From Chitinophagales bacterium (GTDB lineage Bacteria; Bacteroidota; Bacteroidia; Chitinophagales; Saprospiraceae): 9,171 bases of DNA. Shown piece after piece: positions 7,825 to 9,171 of this stretch. The notes beneath the pieces are model-generated. The model did not search any database. It was not told the origin of the DNA and saw nothing but the letters and a program-made list of their open reading frames with translations. The translations under genes and the position numbers were made by a program. Positions within the stretch are counted from its first letter, which is position 1. Each line of letters begins with the position of its first letter. The stretch spans positions 1 to 9,171 of the forward strand of contig JAAFHO010000176.1 of the NCBI GenBank assembly GCA_013297575.1. Reading direction: 5' to 3'.

Positions 7825-8175
7825 TCAGGGAAGGAATGGAGCCATCATTTTTTTGAACTGCACAGGGGTAAATGGTTTGGAGAGACACACAAAATTGGTG
7901 GAATAACGTGGATCAGAAAGTATGTCTTGCTGCCGGCAGCCTGTAACAAAACAACTTTTGATAGCAAACTGGTTTTGTAATGCCAATGCTACCGCCAAAC
8001 CATCAAGGTGGAAGTTGAGCAATGCCAAATGAGGCTTGTTTTGGGTGCACCACCCCAACGCTTCTTGCATATTGGAAGCGTGGTAAGTGTCGTACCCGAT
8101 CGATTCAAGCAAATTCAGGATATGCGCAGCGATAACTGGCTCTGTCTCTAGCAACAATAGTTTTGGGTTTTCCAT
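7825..8175 (-). CDS. Stand-alone receiver-like (pseudo-receiver) protein
   Basis: The 116-residue product has the length and beta/alpha pattern of a single CheY-like receiver domain with no output domain. Strand 1 is KLLLLETEP, where the usual acidic pair is E10-T11 rather than two acids. Strand 3 is ALLNFHLDG, placing N54 where the phosphoacceptor aspartate normally sits. The switch threonine (T78 in FVTG) and conserved lysine (K100 in LSKPF) remain. With N54 it should not be phosphorylated in the normal way, so it may signal by binding or act as a decoy. D58 is four residues away and is not in the usual position. It lies 131 bp downstream of the histidine kinase on the same strand, suggesting relatedness but not proving a two-component pair. 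No Shine-Dalgarno sequence precedes the ATG. Receiver fold is confident; the role is unknown. Confidence 0.85.
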   Translation of the reverse strand: MENPKLLLLETEPVIAAHILNLLESIGYDTYHASNMQEALGWCTQNKPHLALLNFHLDGLAVALALQNQFAIKSCFVTGCRQQDILSDPRYSTNFVCLSKPFTPVQFKKMMAPFLP

Positions 8176-8306
8176 ACTGCAAGTTACAGCAGTTGGGGCA
8201 TTAAAACATTACTTTATTCAGTGAATTCGCAGAAAACACCAGTAAAAATACCGCATTTCCCAGTTAAGGAATGAGTAAATAATAACTTATCACTTTTGAC
8301 TGATTC

Positions 8307-9171
8307 CTAAACCAGTTTTATGGCTTCAAATCGAATAAAGGTAGCGTAACCGTTTTCATTAGCGGTTATTTCGGGTTTTCCTTTCAGTTTTTTACTGAGT
8401 ATCTGCACCAAATTATAGCCAAAAGAGGTGCTTGTGCGGGGGGTAACCTCGGCAAGTGTTCCTTTCCCGTTGTCGGTTACTTTGAGACAAAGTTTATTCG
8501 AATCTTCTTTCCAAAGTGCCAGGGTAATATCGCCTTTTGTGCCCGTTGGAAAGGCATATTTTAAGGAGTTCGTCAGCAATTCATTGATAATTAATCCTAA
8601 AGGAATGGCAGTATCGACATCTAGGTGCATCGGATCGAGCTGATAATGAATGGTTACCTGTGCTTCTTTACCAAAAGAATCCACCAGTGTTTCGCCCAAA
8701 TCGCGGAGATAATCCTTCATTTCCACACCAGCAAGGTTGTTGCCCATGTATAATTTTTGATGGATCAAACCCATGGCATCTACCCGATTTTGACCTTCTC
8801 GCACGGCATCGAGGGCGGTTTCGTCGGTGATTTGCCGCGATTGCAGGTGGAGGAGGCTGGACAAAACCTGTAAGTTGTTTTTAACGCGGTGGTGTATTTC
8901 TTTAATCAAAAACTCTTTTTCGGTATTGCGTTTGCGCAATTGACGGGTAAGCCTAAAAAGTAATCCTCCTGCCAATAAAGCGATGACCAGTACTGCACCA
9001 GTACCCCATATTGTGCGTTGCTGTGCCGTAAGTTGTGCCGACTGAAGTTCGATTTGTGTTTCTTTTTGGGCTGTTTCGTATTGGGTGCGCAGTGCTTCCA
9101 TTTGTTCTACTTTTTCAGCATTTAGCATGGTATCCCTGTAATAATGCGCATACCGTCGCATACATTCGTAC
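8307..9171 (-). CDS. Membrane sensor histidine kinase (HisKA_2 / HATPase_c), N-terminus missing
   Basis: The frame runs in from the right edge and ends with TAG at 8307. An ATG at 9161 exists, but codons upstream of it (YEC) are also open, so the true start is probably outside the window. Numbered from that ATG: a Gln/Glu-rich helix 14-50, one transmembrane segment about 51-70, a HisKA_2 dimerisation/phosphotransfer helix with EIHHRVKNNLQ (phosphoacceptor H91, the His before RVKN), and an ATPase domain with N-box INELLTNSLKYAF (N198), G1 motif DNGKG (D230) and a second glycine motif FGYNLV (G248). All catalytic motifs look intact. The helix before the membrane resembles the link between N-terminal TPR repeats and the membrane in Bacteroidota kinases, so a periplasmic TPR sensor region probably precedes it. 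It autophosphorylates on histidine; its partner is unknown, because the adjacent receiver lacks the acceptor aspartate. Confidence 0.93.
   Translation of the reverse strand, partial: YECMRRYAHYYRDTMLNAEKVEQMEALRTQYETAQKETQIELQSAQLTAQQRTIWGTGAVLVIALLAGGLLFRLTRQLRKRNTEKEFLIKEIHHRVKNNLQVLSSLLHLQSRQITDETALDAVREGQNRVDAMGLIHQKLYMGNNLAGVEMKDYLRDLGETLVDSFGKEAQVTIHYQLDPMHLDVDTAIPLGLIINELLTNSLKYAFPTGTKGDITLALWKEDSNKLCLKVTDNGKGTLAEVTPRTSTSFGYNLVQILSKKLKGKPEITANENGYATFIRFEAIKLV

Noticed and set aside
7720..7980. Plus-strand open frame of 86 codons across the receiver gene end and the intergenic gap
   Set aside because: It overlaps the well-supported receiver-like gene and the promoter region of the S74 gene on the opposite strand, and its product resembles nothing known to me.
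8176..8193. Small palindrome (5-bp arms, 8-base spacer) touching the receiver gene's ATG
   Set aside because: The arms are too short to tell from chance, and no second copy is seen elsewhere in the window.
8176..8306. Possible promoter or terminator in the 131-bp gap between kinase and receiver genes
   Set aside because: I found no exact TAnnTTTG element and no convincing stem with a T-tract; the gap is AT-rich but otherwise unremarkable.

Overview
The window looks like a metagenomic or draft-assembly contig from a Bacteroidota bacterium, most likely from the Saprospiria or a related group of surface-active environmental bacteria. The reasons are a HisKA_2-type sensor kinase with the juxtamembrane sequence typical of TPR-linked Bacteroidota kinases, secretory signal peptides ending in Y-A-Q or G-Q-A, start codons without Shine-Dalgarno sequences, a TAnnTTTG-type promoter element, and very large secreted multidomain proteins with G-W-N-W repeats. 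The exact genus cannot be read from the sequence.

All four genes lie on the minus strand, so the reading order is right to left. At the right edge is the C-terminal part of a membrane sensor histidine kinase (8307-9171, 5' end missing). It is followed after 131 bp by a short stand-alone receiver-like protein (7825-8175) that lacks the phosphoacceptor aspartate. After another 123 bp, with a candidate promoter, comes a secreted protein (6301-7701) with an N-terminal beta domain, a short hexapeptide-repeat stalk, an S74 intramolecular chaperone domain with an intact Ser-Lys dyad, and a C-terminal coiled coil. A perfect 14-bp inverted repeat (6243-6281) separates it from a giant secreted protein.

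The giant gene starts at 6209 and stays open to the left edge: 2069 codons with no stop. I translated it by hand and checked the frame at many landmarks. It carries a signal peptide, an FN3-like domain, two LamG-type lectin modules, carboxypeptidase-regulatory-like beta repeats, an unusual central helix plus Ser/Thr-rich beta region, an SbsA-like Ig domain, a BACON-like domain and two G-W-N-W repeats. Its C-terminus, where a type IX secretion signal would be expected, is missing.

The first 12 bases (1-12) match the end of the standard Illumina adapter, so the left edge is a sequencing artefact, and genomic sequence begins at about 13.

Functionally, the two large proteins look like cell-surface or matrix components, perhaps for adhesion or glycan binding. 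The kinase and receiver pair are signalling genes whose link to them is only proximity. No mobile element, tRNA, rRNA or CRISPR array is visible, and no gene-free stretch exceeds about 130 bp.
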